DNA from: Bacteroidota bacterium
GTDB taxonomy: Bacteria > Bacteroidota > Bacteroidia > Bacteroidales > Bacteroidaceae
Direction of reading: 5' to 3'
Assembly: GCA_023426145.1 (NCBI GenBank)
Contig: JAFABG010000026.1
Span: forward strand, 174,079-238,078
DNA length: 64,000 nt
In this document: positions 16,382 through 24,802 of the stretch, piece after piece
How the letters are laid out: each line of letters begins with the position of its first letter
Numbering within the stretch: position 1 is the first letter of the stretch
Made by a program: the position numbers and the translations under genes
The notes under the pieces: model-generated
Database searches by the model: none
Told to the model about the DNA's origin: nothing
What the model saw: the letters and a program-made list of their open reading frames with translations, nothing else

Positions 16382-16549
16382 GGAAGTACAGTTCCATGCT
16401 TTGAAACTAATAGTTTCACTGTATGAAACAAAGGTTTCTATGCCTTTGGAACTAAAGTTTCAAGCTGCAGAAACTAAACTTTCTCACTAATGAAACCAAA
16501 GTTTCTAGCCGTTGAAACTCTAGTGTCAAAGTACAGAAACCAAACTTCT
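16382..16549. repeat. 22-bp-period array of GAAAC-N4-GTTTC palindromes
   Basis: GAAAC (or GGAAC) starts at 16403, 16425, 16448, 16470, 16492, 16514 and 16536, giving steps of 22, 23, 22, 22, 22 and 22 bp. Each is followed by 4-5 nt and GTTTC or a one-base variant, then a 7-9-nt unrelated spacer. A degenerate unit GGAAG-TACA-GTTCC (16382-16395) leads in. Centres and spacers differ between units, so the conserved part is the palindrome and the phase. Four units have arms that pair fully or with a G-U; the last one is decayed. Confidence 0.9.
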
Positions 16550-16559
16550 TCGCTAGAGC

Positions 16560-16605
16560 GTGACAGCAGAACTACTGTCACGTTACTATCACAGCTTGCC
16601 GTCAC
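16560..16605. repeat. GTGAC/GTCAC inverted repeats next to the 22-bp array
   Basis: GTGACAG (16560-16566) and CTGTCAC (16575-16581) are inverted; GTTAC begins at 16582, 22 bp after GTGAC, and GTCAC recurs at 16601-16605. GTGACAGATGACAG follows at about 16645. The remaining gap to GH130 (16726) is AT-rich and probably holds the GH130 promoter; no clean TAnnTTTG was found. Confidence 0.55.
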
Positions 16606-16725
16606 ATCATATTAATCAAATAATCAACATTTTACCCTCATTTAAGTGACAGATGACAGCAAATATTTATTTTTAATTTATATAGAGAAAGTATATATTA
16701 CTTCTCAAATACTAATTCTTATACC

Positions 16726-17877
16726 ATGAAATCAACCTTTTTATTTTTGGTTACTACAGCCATGATGACTTGTACCGTCTTTGGGCAACCTTCCAACGAC
16801 AAAAGAAATGTATTACCCACCTGGGCTTTAGGAGGCTTCGAACGTCCACAGGAAGGAAATCCTGTGATATCTCCTATAGAAGACACGAAATTTTATTGCC
16901 CGATGACACAGGGCAACGTTGCATGGGAGTCCAATGATACTTTCAATCCGGCGGCTACCCTACACAACGGAAAAATCGTTGTACTTTATCGTGCAGAAGA
17001 TAAATCCGGTGTCGGCATCGGGCACCGTACCTCACGTCTCGGATACGGCACTTCGAGTGACGGTATTCACTTCAAGCGGAAAAAGGTCCCGGTATTTTAT
17101 CCAGATAACGATACACAAAAGGAACTGGAATGGCCGGGCGGATGCGAAGACCCACGTATCGCGGTTACAACAGAAGGATTGTATGTAATGACCTATACGC
17201 AATGGAACCGCCATATTCCACGTCTAGCAATAGCCACTTCGCGCAATCTGAAAGACTGGACAAAGCACGGTCCCGCTTTTGCTAAAGCGTATGACGGTAA
17301 GTTCTTTAATTTAGGATGTAAGTCCGGCTCCATTCTGACCGAAGTTGTCAATGGTAAACAGGTGATCAAGAAAATCGACGAAAAATACTTCATGTATTGG
17401 GGAGAGGAGCACGTGTTTGCCGCTACTTCCGAAGATTTAGTCAACTGGACTCCATACGTAAATACGGACGGCTCGCTAAGAAAGTTATTTTCTCCCCGTG
17501 ACGGACACTTCGACAGCCAGCTGACGGAATGTGGACCTCCAGCTATCTATACTCCGAAAGGAATCGTACTTCTGTATAATGGTAAAAACAGTGCAAGTAG
17601 AGGAGACAAACGCTATACTGCGAATGTTTACGCTGCCGGACAAGCCCTCTTCGACGCCAATGACCCGACCCGTTTCATTACCCGTCTCGACGAACCGTTC
17701 TTCCGCCCGATGGATAGTTTCGAAAAGAGCGGGCAGTATGTAGACGGAACGGTGTTCATTGAAGGGATGGTTTATTATAAAGATAAATGGTATCTGTATT
17801 ATGGTTGTGCAGATTCCAAGGTGGGGGTAGCCATATATAATCCTAAGAAACCTGCTGCTCCTGATCCATTACCCTGA
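16726..17877 (+). CDS. GH130 mannoside hydrolase or phosphorylase, probably beta-1,2-mannosidase
   Basis: A 383-residue exported protein (signal MKSTFLFLVTTAMMTCTVFG) of family GH130, a five-bladed beta-propeller. GWEDPR-type motif GGCEDPRIA lies near residue 140, and its Asp is the expected catalytic acid. GH130 holds both beta-mannoside phosphorylases (cytoplasmic) and beta-1,2-mannosidases. The signal peptide makes a phosphorolytic role less likely. Yeast mannan carries beta-1,2-mannose caps, and a GH130 in the B. thetaiotaomicron mannan locus has been reported as a beta-1,2-mannosidase, so hydrolysis is my preferred call. It is separated from GH125 by the repeat block and faces GH92. Confidence 0.9.
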   Translation: MKSTFLFLVTTAMMTCTVFGQPSNDKRNVLPTWALGGFERPQEGNPVISPIEDTKFYCPMTQGNVAWESNDTFNPAATLHNGKIVVLYRAEDKSGVGIGHRTSRLGYGTSSDGIHFKRKKVPVFYPDNDTQKELEWPGGCEDPRIAVTTEGLYVMTYTQWNRHIPRLAIATSRNLKDWTKHGPAFAKAYDGKFFNLGCKSGSILTEVVNGKQVIKKIDEKYFMYWGEEHVFAATSEDLVNWTPYVNTDGSLRKLFSPRDGHFDSQLTECGPPAIYTPKGIVLLYNGKNSASRGDKRYTANVYAAGQALFDANDPTRFITRLDEPFFRPMDSFEKSGQYVDGTVFIEGMVYYKDKWYLYYGCADSKVGVAIYNPKKPAAPDPLP

Positions 17878-18000
17878 TATCCTTCAGACTTTTTCGATTC
17901 GTACATAAACATAGCACCAAAGCAGTAAAAATTCACACAAGAATAAAAAGAAAAAGGACAAAAGAGAAATAAATTCAACAACTACAGCCCATTAACTTAT

Positions 18001-18045
18001 AAAAAAAGCGTCTACTCACCTTAAATTCTGAATAGACGCTTTTTG
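18001..18045. terminator. Bidirectional terminator between GH130 and GH92
   Basis: AAAAAGCGTCTA (18003-18014) pairs with TAGACGCTTTTT (18033-18044). T runs flank the stem on both strands, and the genes on either side converge on it. Confidence 0.85.
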
Positions 18046-18125
18046 ATCTAACATTCCGTATGTATATACAAATAGCTACTATCTGCCCAATTTAGAGCGA
18101 GCAGATAAGTAGCTTTCTATATTAG

Positions 18126-20405
18126 TCAATCAATCGTTTTAGTCATTTGAAAAGAAGGAGGAACAGCCTCTTCTCCAGCAGCCCATGCCTTATTGGGGCG
18201 TTTACCCATGACAAACTCCAAGACGCCTCCCTTCATTAGTTCAGCATGACTAAACCAAGACTTATCCCAAACCTTTCCATTGAATTTTGCCGATTGAATA
18301 AACTTGTTCTCTGGCGAATAATTCTTGCAAACAATCCGGAAGTTCTTCCCGTTACTCAGCTTAATCTCCAAGTCTTCGAACACTGGACTACCTATAACAT
18401 ACATCGGTAAGCCAGGAGTCACCGGATAAAATCCCATCATCGAAAACACCACAAAGGAAGTCAGTCCTCCCCCATCTTCATCACCAGGAATTCCCATTAA
18501 GTCATTACGAAACCATTGCTTCAACAAATTCCGCACTCGTTTTTGCGTACGCCAAGGTTGCCCGGCATAGTTATATAAATAAGGAATATGCATAGCGGGC
18601 TCATTTCCCATAGAAAATTGACCTACATTACCTGTATGATCGCCAAATTGATAATGAAAATCGGGTCTACCTTTTCCTAAAGGAGTACTATACATCCGTT
18701 CAAGCTCCTCGACAAAACGAGTCTTTCCACCCATCATAGTTACCAAATCGGAAATATTATGAAGAAGATCCCAACGATACACCCATCCATTATTCTCATC
18801 ATAAGCATCCCGTGCACCTACCCCACCTGAATAACGATAATCAAAGGGTTGAATGAAATTGCCAAAGGAATCTTTCGGATGGAAAAAGCCTGTTTCTTTA
18901 TTAAAGATCTTATGATAGTTCAAACTTCTCTTTAAGAAATAATCAGCATCTCCTTCATTCTTCAACGCCTTAGCCATGTTGCCCAAGCACCATTCATCAT
19001 ATACAGTACCCAAAGTGACCGCAACCGGCTGTCTGCGTTCCCAAGAATGAACTTCTGGCACAGTTTCCTTTTCTCCCACAGCTAGTGCTGGAAAATAGCC
19101 ATGCACTTTATAAAATTGATCTAGCACTCCGGCAGGTTTAGATGACCATGGAGCCAATGTTTTTTCAGTAATTGCTCCTTTACAAGCTTGATAGGCTTTT
19201 GCCAAATCAAATGAACGCATCCCTTTATTATAGGCATCAAGCACTGTCGCCACACCGTGATTACAGTTCATTCGACGGCTATCTCCGTTTATTTCAGGGA
19301 AAGTAGGCATCCAGTTAGGCTTCATCTGATACGCCATACGGATAAATGAATTGATCATATCACTCTCCTTCTTTGCCTCAATAATCAAACGCAATGGATG
19401 AGTAGCTCGATATGTATCCCAAATCCAATCGTCTACGTAGAAAGGGGTTCCTTCATCATCGTGTATTTTTCCGTCATACGCACTAAAATATCTACCATCT
19501 TCAGATATACAGATCATGCGCTCATAAGTGCGATAAAGAGAGGTATAAAATACTGTCTTTTCATTCTCAGTACCCCCCTTTACAAGCACCTTGCCTAATG
19601 TTTCATTCCACACCGAACGTCCTTTCGTTGCTACAGCCTGCAAGTCATAGTTTTGAATCTCTCTACGCAAATTTAATTTAGCCTGCTCTGAAGAGATAAA
19701 TGAAACCCCGTAACGAAGAGATACGGATGTCGTTCCTTTAGGATATTCCAGAACACAATAGGCATTTTTCCCTTGCGTTGAGTGTTCGCTAGAATGAATC
19801 GAACTACCTTCATGAGTACCAATCCTTAAAGGTTGCCGATCTGTTTCTAGATAAATGTAAACTTGCGTCTGATTTCCTAATTTCTGAAAACCACTAATAC
19901 ACTTCCCATCAGTTTTCAGTTCTCCATTACGAGTATTAAAAATAAGATAAGCAGGCTTATCTGTTTGAGTGAAATTAATTTCATAAATACCCGATTGGTG
20001 CGAAGGAGCATATTGAATAAATATTTCCTCATCATCGAGGTCAACGCTATAATAATAAGGAGTAATCACTTCATTATCGTACCCATACGATATAACACTA
20101 GTTGCTTGTGACAAGTCTCCTTGATAAGGACTCAGATTAAATGCCGAACTTCCACGATGACTAGTAACAATCAGTGGCAATCCGTGAATCTGATTACCCG
20201 TGTAGTTCTCGCGTTCAGGATATACACGCAACATACTATTAGGCAAATGAACAGTGGGATAAGTAGGTACGAGTAAATGACTAATGTTTCCAATATAAGG
20301 ATTGACATAATCCACAGGAGTTTTTTCGGGTGGATTATACACTTTTGCCGTTAAAGACTGAAAAGGGATAAGATACCCAAGCAACAGAAATAGAATTGAC
20401 TTCAT
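18126..20405 (-). CDS. GH92 alpha-mannosidase
   Basis: A 759-residue exported exo-alpha-mannosidase of family GH92, calcium-dependent and inverting. The signal peptide is MKSILFLLLGYLIPFQSLTA. The N-terminal beta-sandwich begins DYVNPYIGN; the (alpha/alpha)6 domain has YVDDWIWDTYRATHPL near residue 320, and GDEDGGGLTSFVVFSMMGFYPV near residue 640 with the D-x-D pair that acts as base in the family. The usual QMSAW after this motif is replaced by GLTSF, a subgroup difference. GH92 members cut alpha-1,2, 1,3, 1,4 or 1,6 links; specificity cannot be read here. It converges with GH130 and has its own transcript. Confidence 0.94.
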   Translation of the reverse strand: MKSILFLLLGYLIPFQSLTAKVYNPPEKTPVDYVNPYIGNISHLLVPTYPTVHLPNSMLRVYPERENYTGNQIHGLPLIVTSHRGSSAFNLSPYQGDLSQATSVISYGYDNEVITPYYYSVDLDDEEIFIQYAPSHQSGIYEINFTQTDKPAYLIFNTRNGELKTDGKCISGFQKLGNQTQVYIYLETDRQPLRIGTHEGSSIHSSEHSTQGKNAYCVLEYPKGTTSVSLRYGVSFISSEQAKLNLRREIQNYDLQAVATKGRSVWNETLGKVLVKGGTENEKTVFYTSLYRTYERMICISEDGRYFSAYDGKIHDDEGTPFYVDDWIWDTYRATHPLRLIIEAKKESDMINSFIRMAYQMKPNWMPTFPEINGDSRRMNCNHGVATVLDAYNKGMRSFDLAKAYQACKGAITEKTLAPWSSKPAGVLDQFYKVHGYFPALAVGEKETVPEVHSWERRQPVAVTLGTVYDEWCLGNMAKALKNEGDADYFLKRSLNYHKIFNKETGFFHPKDSFGNFIQPFDYRYSGGVGARDAYDENNGWVYRWDLLHNISDLVTMMGGKTRFVEELERMYSTPLGKGRPDFHYQFGDHTGNVGQFSMGNEPAMHIPYLYNYAGQPWRTQKRVRNLLKQWFRNDLMGIPGDEDGGGLTSFVVFSMMGFYPVTPGLPMYVIGSPVFEDLEIKLSNGKNFRIVCKNYSPENKFIQSAKFNGKVWDKSWFSHAELMKGGVLEFVMGKRPNKAWAAGEEAVPPSFQMTKTID

Positions 20406-20543
20406 GGTATAATTGTATTAAAAAGGTTTTCTTGATACAAAGATAAATGCTATTCCGTAGTAAAAGAGGTTGCTACTGAGAATTACTAAACGGATGGCAG
20501 GGATATTTACTTTTTTGGCAAAAGAAAAAAGGATTTGTACTGA

Positions 20544-21215
20544 CTATGTCAGTTCAAACCCTTTCCATAAATTTCCTTCAGGAAGAGGAGCTTCAAGCTC
20601 TATAATTTCCTTAGATACCGGATGGACGAATCGCACTTTTCGAGCATGCAGACAAATACTACCATCTGGATTGGAGCGAGGGGAACCATATTTAAGGTCG
20701 CCTTTTATTGCACATCCCATTTTTGCCAATTGGCAACGAATCTGGTGATGGCGTCCAGTCTTCAAGTCAACTTCAAGCAGATAATAATTATCCGAATGAC
20801 CAATCAACCGATAGTGCAAAATAGCTTTTTTACTATTGGGGACTTCCTTGTCATAGGCATAGCTCTTGTTTTGCTTTTCATTTCGCACCAAATAGTGGAC
20901 TAATTCCCCCTCATATTCTTTAGGAGGATTCTTCACCACTGCCCAATAAGTCTTCTTCACTTCGCTTGTGCGAAACATTTCGTTGAGTCGGGTGAGTGCC
21001 TTACCTGTTCGGGCAAAAATAACAAGACCGCTTACGGGGCGGTCTAACCGGTGTGTCACACCGAGGAATACATTTCCGGGTTTCTGATATTTATCTTTCA
21101 AATACTGTTTCACAGTTTCTGAAAGCGGAGTATCACCCGTCTTGTCTCCTTGGACAATCTCGGAAGCGGTCTTGTTGACTACAATAATATGGTTGTCTTC
21201 GTATACAACTGTCAT
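20544..21215 (-). CDS. RluA-family pseudouridine synthase (short form)
   Basis: A 223-residue RNA pseudouridine synthase of the RluA family, catalytic domain only, without an S4 domain. The signature HRLDRPVSGLVIFARTGKA has the catalytic Asp near residue 57. Other marks are the ILHYRLI and LKTGRHHQIRCQLAKMG segments. RluA-type enzymes act on rRNA or tRNA; the target is unknown. It lies 9 bp downstream of fabG, at the end of a TetR-fabG-RluA operon, a mix that suggests convenience of transcription rather than a common pathway. Confidence 0.93.
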   Translation of the reverse strand: MTVVYEDNHIIVVNKTASEIVQGDKTGDTPLSETVKQYLKDKYQKPGNVFLGVTHRLDRPVSGLVIFARTGKALTRLNEMFRTSEVKKTYWAVVKNPPKEYEGELVHYLVRNEKQNKSYAYDKEVPNSKKAILHYRLIGHSDNYYLLEVDLKTGRHHQIRCQLAKMGCAIKGDLKYGSPRSNPDGSICLHARKVRFVHPVSKEIIELEAPLPEGNLWKGFELT

Positions 21216-21224
21216 TTTATTCGA

Positions 21225-21971
21225 TTACATGTTCATACCACCATCTACCTGAATCACTTGACCAGATACATAAGAAGACATATCTGAAGCCAAGAAGGTA
21301 GCAATGTTGGCAACATCCTCAGGTGTACCACCACGACGCAAAGGTATTTTCTTTGCCCATTCAGCTCTTACTTCATCCGAAAGAGCAGCTGTCATATCAG
21401 TTAAGATAAATCCCGGAGCAATAGCATTAGCACGGATACCACGAGAACCTAACTCTTGTGCAATAGATTTTGCCAAAGCAATCATACCAGCTTTAGAAGC
21501 AGCATAGTTAGCCTGTCCTGCATTACCATGAACACCCACTACAGATGCCATATTGATAACGCTTCCTACTTTTTGACGCATCATAATAGGAGTACAAGCA
21601 TGAATAAAGTTAAATGCAGATTTCAAATTTACATTGATAACCATATCCCATTGTTGTTCGCTCATACGCATCATTAGTCCATCACGAGTGATACCGGCAT
21701 TATTCACCAAAATATCAATGCGACCAAAGTCCTTATGGATTTCTTCAACAACCTTTGCAGTATCTTCAAAGTTTGCAGCGTTAGAAGCATAGCCTTTTGC
21801 TTTAACTCCCATTGCTTCAAGTTCTTTAGCTGTGTTTTCAGCATTTTCATCTATGATAAGGTCAGTGAATGCAATGTTTGCACCTTCGGCAGCAAATTTC
21901 AAAGCGATAGCCTTACCAATACCGCGGGCAGCACCAGTTACAATGGCTGTTTTTCCGTCTAATAATCCCAT
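21225..21971 (-). CDS. fabG: 3-oxoacyl-[acyl-carrier-protein] reductase
   Basis: A 248-residue classical short-chain dehydrogenase that reduces 3-oxoacyl-ACP with NADPH in the fatty-acid elongation cycle. TGAARGIGK near residues 12-20 binds the cofactor, NNAG lies near 90, and the catalytic YAASK has Tyr near 155 and Lys near 159. The C-terminal SYVSGQVIQVDGGMNM is the usual FabG ending. It is 16 bp downstream of a TetR gene and 9 bp upstream of the RluA gene, so the TetR protein may control it. Other SDRs share these motifs, but the end and length favour FabG. Confidence 0.93.
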   Translation of the reverse strand: MGLLDGKTAIVTGAARGIGKAIALKFAAEGANIAFTDLIIDENAENTAKELEAMGVKAKGYASNAANFEDTAKVVEEIHKDFGRIDILVNNAGITRDGLMMRMSEQQWDMVINVNLKSAFNFIHACTPIMMRQKVGSVINMASVVGVHGNAGQANYAASKAGMIALAKSIAQELGSRGIRANAIAPGFILTDMTAALSDEVRAEWAKKIPLRRGGTPEDVANIATFLASDMSSYVSGQVIQVDGGMNM

Positions 21972-21987
21972 ACTAAAAGTTATTTAA

Positions 21988-22578
21988 TTAAATTTCTGTT
22001 CTATGCAGTGCACCAAACACAATGTTGGCGACATATTCATTTCTAGTTTCTTCATCCAAATGTGCACCTATATTTCCACGAATATAGGGAACCTCTATAC
22101 CTTTAACGCAATAATGTATCAAATCAGCTGTCATCTCTACATCGTCAATATGAAATACACCTTTCGCTTGACCTTCCAACAGTACTGCCTTGAAAAGCTG
22201 AATCTCTTTTGCATCAAATTTCTTACGCACTTTTTCTACTCGCCAGATATCGCGAAAGAAATTAGCTCTTAAAGTTCCATTTCTATAAACGACCTCTTTA
22301 ACAGCATCTAATCGGGTATAGATCATTTCCAGCATTTTCTTGTCCGGAGACATGTCTCTTTCAGCTACTCGTTTCATCATATCAGATAAAATATCAAGTT
22401 CTGATTCCACAACAGCCAAATAGATTTCATCTTTACTCTTAAAATAGGTGTAGAGTGTTCTTCTACCCTTTTTTGAGGCAAGAGCAATATCGTTCATAGT
22501 TGTATTCTCCACCCCCATCTTTGCGAAAAGCTGACGGGCTACATCTACTAACTTAGCTTTTGTTTTTGATATGGTCAT
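21988..22578 (-). CDS. TetR/AcrR family transcriptional regulator
   Basis: A 196-residue regulator. The N-terminal TetR HTH (about residues 8-55) reads KLVDVARQLFAKMGVENTTMNDIA, then KKGRRTLYTYFKSKDEIY, the family recognition helix pattern. The C-terminal ligand domain is helical and not conserved enough to name a ligand. It is the first gene of the operon with fabG, which hints at lipid-responsive control as FadR/FabR-type TetR proteins do elsewhere; that is inference. Its promoter is clear at 22615-22646. Confidence 0.92.
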   Translation of the reverse strand: MTISKTKAKLVDVARQLFAKMGVENTTMNDIALASKKGRRTLYTYFKSKDEIYLAVVESELDILSDMMKRVAERDMSPDKKMLEMIYTRLDAVKEVVYRNGTLRANFFRDIWRVEKVRKKFDAKEIQLFKAVLLEGQAKGVFHIDDVEMTADLIHYCVKGIEVPYIRGNIGAHLDEETRNEYVANIVFGALHRTEI

Positions 22579-22614
22579 AGGTTATACTAATTGCACATTG
22601 CTGAATATTTTGAG

Positions 22615-22646
22615 CAAAAGTAATTCTTTTCTTTAGACCACACAAG
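22615..22646 (-). promoter_or_regulatory. Promoter of TetR-fabG-rluA operon
   Basis: Minus strand CTTG (22643-22646), 20-bp spacer, TACTTTTG (22615-22622). One mismatch to the Bacteroides consensus. Confidence 0.65.
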
Positions 22647-22770
22647 AAAACACTCAGAATATTAACATTTGTATATTAATAGGTACTAAAAAAAATGGAG
22701 GCATATCACACTCATTTACAGTAGAATAAGGGCGTATCTATTTTTACAGCGAAAAAAAAAGTAGAAATAA

Positions 22771-22801
22771 TTTGTTTATTCGGCATAAAGCAGTACCTTT
22801 G
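22771..22801 (+). promoter_or_regulatory. Promoter of initiator tRNA
   Basis: TTTG (22771-22774), 19-bp spacer, TACCTTTG (22794-22801), with the tRNA starting 15 bp further on. An exact consensus match. Confidence 0.85.
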
Positions 22802-22815
22802 CATCATCAAAATAT

Positions 22816-22888
<73 letters not shown>

Positions 22889-22892
22889 CTAA

Positions 22893-22923
22893 AAAAAGAA
22901 TCGCTTTTCAGCGATTCTTTTTT
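22893..22923 (+). terminator. Terminator of initiator tRNA
   Basis: AAAGAATCGCT (about 22895-22905) pairs with AGCGATTCTTT (22910-22920), followed by a T run, 5 bp after the tRNA. Confidence 0.85.
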
Positions 22924-23002
22924 CATCTTATAGCACTCAGCTTAACTTCCCCACATAAAGATCACAGCAAATTGAACCTAATCATTTAACAACTTAACAG
23001 AG

Positions 23003-23065
23003 TTATCAACAGAGTTATTAACAGGTCAATACACTAATAATAAATAATTTATCCACTTATCAACA
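23003..23065 (+). other. Cluster of four DnaA-box-like 9-mers in an AT-rich gap
   Basis: TTATCAACA at 23003-23011, TTATTAACA at 23015-23023, TTATCCACT at 23049-23057 and TTATCAACA at 23057-23065 lie on one strand. The first two are 12 bp apart and the last two share one base. All are within one or two changes of the DnaA box TTATCCACA. The surrounding 22924-23168 gap is AT-rich with no ORF. It may bind DnaA; whether it is an origin is doubtful (see findings). Confidence 0.4.
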
Positions 23066-23168
23066 ATAACTGTAGTCCTAATTAAGCGATATTAATAATC
23101 GATTAATAAACTCCAAGCCGATTCTTATTCAACAAACTCAGTGATTATAAAAGGGAATTCAAATCAGA

Positions 23169-23597
23169 CTATCGTTCTCCACGTTGTCTATTTTGAGCTC
23201 TTTCTCCCATTCTTTTCCCACGTTCAGCTTGATTCTTCTCATAGGAACTATATTGCTTATCAGTCAAAATCGCTTTTAGTTGAGTTTCATAATCCTCACG
23301 CGATTTCTCCATCTCGGCAATTCTCTTTTCCCGTTCTTCCTTGGTTGGCTTTGACGCCTGGTCACCCTTTGCACGAACACCTTGATTAGCTGACATTTTT
23401 TCTGCCCAAGCTAGATTTACTTCCAACAATTGCTTTTGTTGGTTCTCATCCAAAGCATACTCTTTCGTCATACGCTCAGTCATATGTTGCGCACGAGTCT
23501 TCGGATCCATACGTTCACCACCCCTGCGACTACCTTGAGCCATAGCAACACCACCAACTAGCAGTACAGCTACCATCCAAACTAAAATTCTTTTCAT
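23169..23597 (-). CDS. Exported DUF4890-like protein, Spy-like
   Basis: A 142-residue exported protein (signal MKRILVWMVAVLLVGGVAMAQ). The mature part is strongly charged and helical, with PKTRAQHMTERMTKEYALDENQQKQLLEVN then AILTDKQYSSYEK. This echoes the LTxxQ repeats of the periplasmic Spy/CpxP chaperones and matches Bacteroidales proteins that I recall as DUF4890. The C-terminus is Arg-rich. It probably folds as an alpha-helical cradle in the periplasm. It is a single gene between the DnaA-box cluster and rhaR; nothing ties it to rhamnose. Confidence 0.75.
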   Translation of the reverse strand: MKRILVWMVAVLLVGGVAMAQGSRRGGERMDPKTRAQHMTERMTKEYALDENQQKQLLEVNLAWAEKMSANQGVRAKGDQASKPTKEEREKRIAEMEKSREDYETQLKAILTDKQYSSYEKNQAERGKRMGERAQNRQRGER

Positions 23598-23787
23598 GTC
23601 TTTTTTCTTTTTAAGTTTATTCGATCTTTATTCAATTGCAATTTGCAATTTATTATTTGATCAAATAAATCGGCTAAAGTTAAACGAGCACGAGCAAATT
23701 AACAACATATAACACCTAGAACTAGAATGGAGAATAATGGAGAAGTAACCTAGATACTCCACAGAGAAATCTTACTTTGAATGGACT

Positions 23788-24687
23788 CTACTCTTCACGA
23801 CCAAAAGATCGATATTCTAAAGGAGTAAAACCAGTACGTTTCTTGAAGAAAAAGAAAAAATATTCGGTAGACTGAAAACCTAGAAAAAAAGAGATCTCTT
23901 TCACCGACTGAGAGGTACCAACTAACATTTGTTTAGCCTTACGAAGTTTCAACTCCTGAAAATATTTAGCGGGAGCATAACCTGTATACTCCTTAAAAAC
24001 ACGACGAAACCAAGAATAACTAATATTTAACCTCATCGCCAACTCCTCCGGATCAATATTACCAGAGACACTTTCATTCATCAAAATCTTTGCCTGTTCT
24101 ATCTTTTGATCAACATCACTCATCTCAAAGATCTTATTCTTGGAAACGGAAAGAATCATTCCTATTATATGAAGCACAATGCCGGAAAGATATTGCTGAG
24201 CTGAAATCTTATCTGCTTCTGCCACTTCAAGAGCACGGGTAAACAAAGAGACCAATTCTTCATTCAGACCAACTTCCAACACTTGCTGATCCTGAGATAA
24301 AAACGAAGAACTCACAATAGCATCAATAGTAGGCCCTTCAAAACCAATATAATATTCAGTCCATCCAGTCTTTCGCAAAGGGCAATAAGTATGCCACTGT
24401 CCTGGGAATAAAACTAACAAACGCCCTTTACAAACTTGCTTTTCAGGAGTAGAATCCGAAGAAAATAAACCACGACCTTTCGTAATATAAACCAATTGAT
24501 ATTCACGCAACACTCTTCCTTTATCTGCATTAAAGAAGTAACCCGAAGGATGTTCCTTTAACGGATAAGGTGAATCAGGAGGAATGGATTGATAGCCCAC
24601 TGTATTAACCCACAGGCCGAACTTTCGGTCCATATCATTCACTATCAAATACTTAAATTCCAGTCCGAGGTTATTCTTTTCTGTCAT
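23788..24687 (-). CDS. rhaR: AraC-family activator of the rhamnose operon
   Basis: A 299-residue AraC/XylS regulator. The N-terminal half (about 25-170) is a cupin-like sugar-binding domain (GRVLREYQLVYITKGRGLF, LLVLFPGQWHTY). The C-terminal two HTH motifs (about 200-295) read MRLNISYSWFRRVFKEYTGYAP and VKEISFFLGFQSTEYFFFFFKKRTG, the family signature. It lies directly downstream of rhaO in the same direction, the gene order reported for B. thetaiotaomicron RhaR. A terminator separates it from rhaO and it has its own -7 element, TATTTTTG at 24718-24725, so activator level is probably set separately from the operon. Ligand assignment is from context. Confidence 0.85.
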   Translation of the reverse strand: MTEKNNLGLEFKYLIVNDMDRKFGLWVNTVGYQSIPPDSPYPLKEHPSGYFFNADKGRVLREYQLVYITKGRGLFSSDSTPEKQVCKGRLLVLFPGQWHTYCPLRKTGWTEYYIGFEGPTIDAIVSSSFLSQDQQVLEVGLNEELVSLFTRALEVAEADKISAQQYLSGIVLHIIGMILSVSKNKIFEMSDVDQKIEQAKILMNESVSGNIDPEELAMRLNISYSWFRRVFKEYTGYAPAKYFQELKLRKAKQMLVGTSQSVKEISFFLGFQSTEYFFFFFKKRTGFTPLEYRSFGREE

Positions 24688-24756
24688 ACGAGCGTGTTCT
24701 CATGCCATTGAATCGGACAAAAATAGGAATTATTTTGAGAATCGCCGCGCTAAACA

Positions 24757-24802
24757 ACAAAAAAAGCACTCGGACGATTTTATCAAATACATCCGAATGC
24801 TT
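24757..24802 (-). terminator. Terminator of the rhaKIPAO operon
   Basis: AAGCACTCGGA (24764-24774) pairs with TCCGAATGCTT (24792-24802) with one mismatch; on the minus strand a run of seven T follows. It sits 28 bp after the rhaO stop. Confidence 0.75.

Noticed and set aside
16382..16549. CRISPR array
   Set aside because: The repeat is only a 5-bp palindromic arm pair at 22-bp period with 8-nt spacers; CRISPR repeats are about 24-47 bp with spacers of 26 bp or more, and no cas gene is near.
23003..23065. Chromosomal replication origin
   Set aside because: Box-like 9-mers and AT-richness fit, but rRNA and ribosomal-protein operons on both sides are transcribed leftward, so a fork moving right from here would oppose the rRNA operon. 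Kept only as a DnaA-box cluster.
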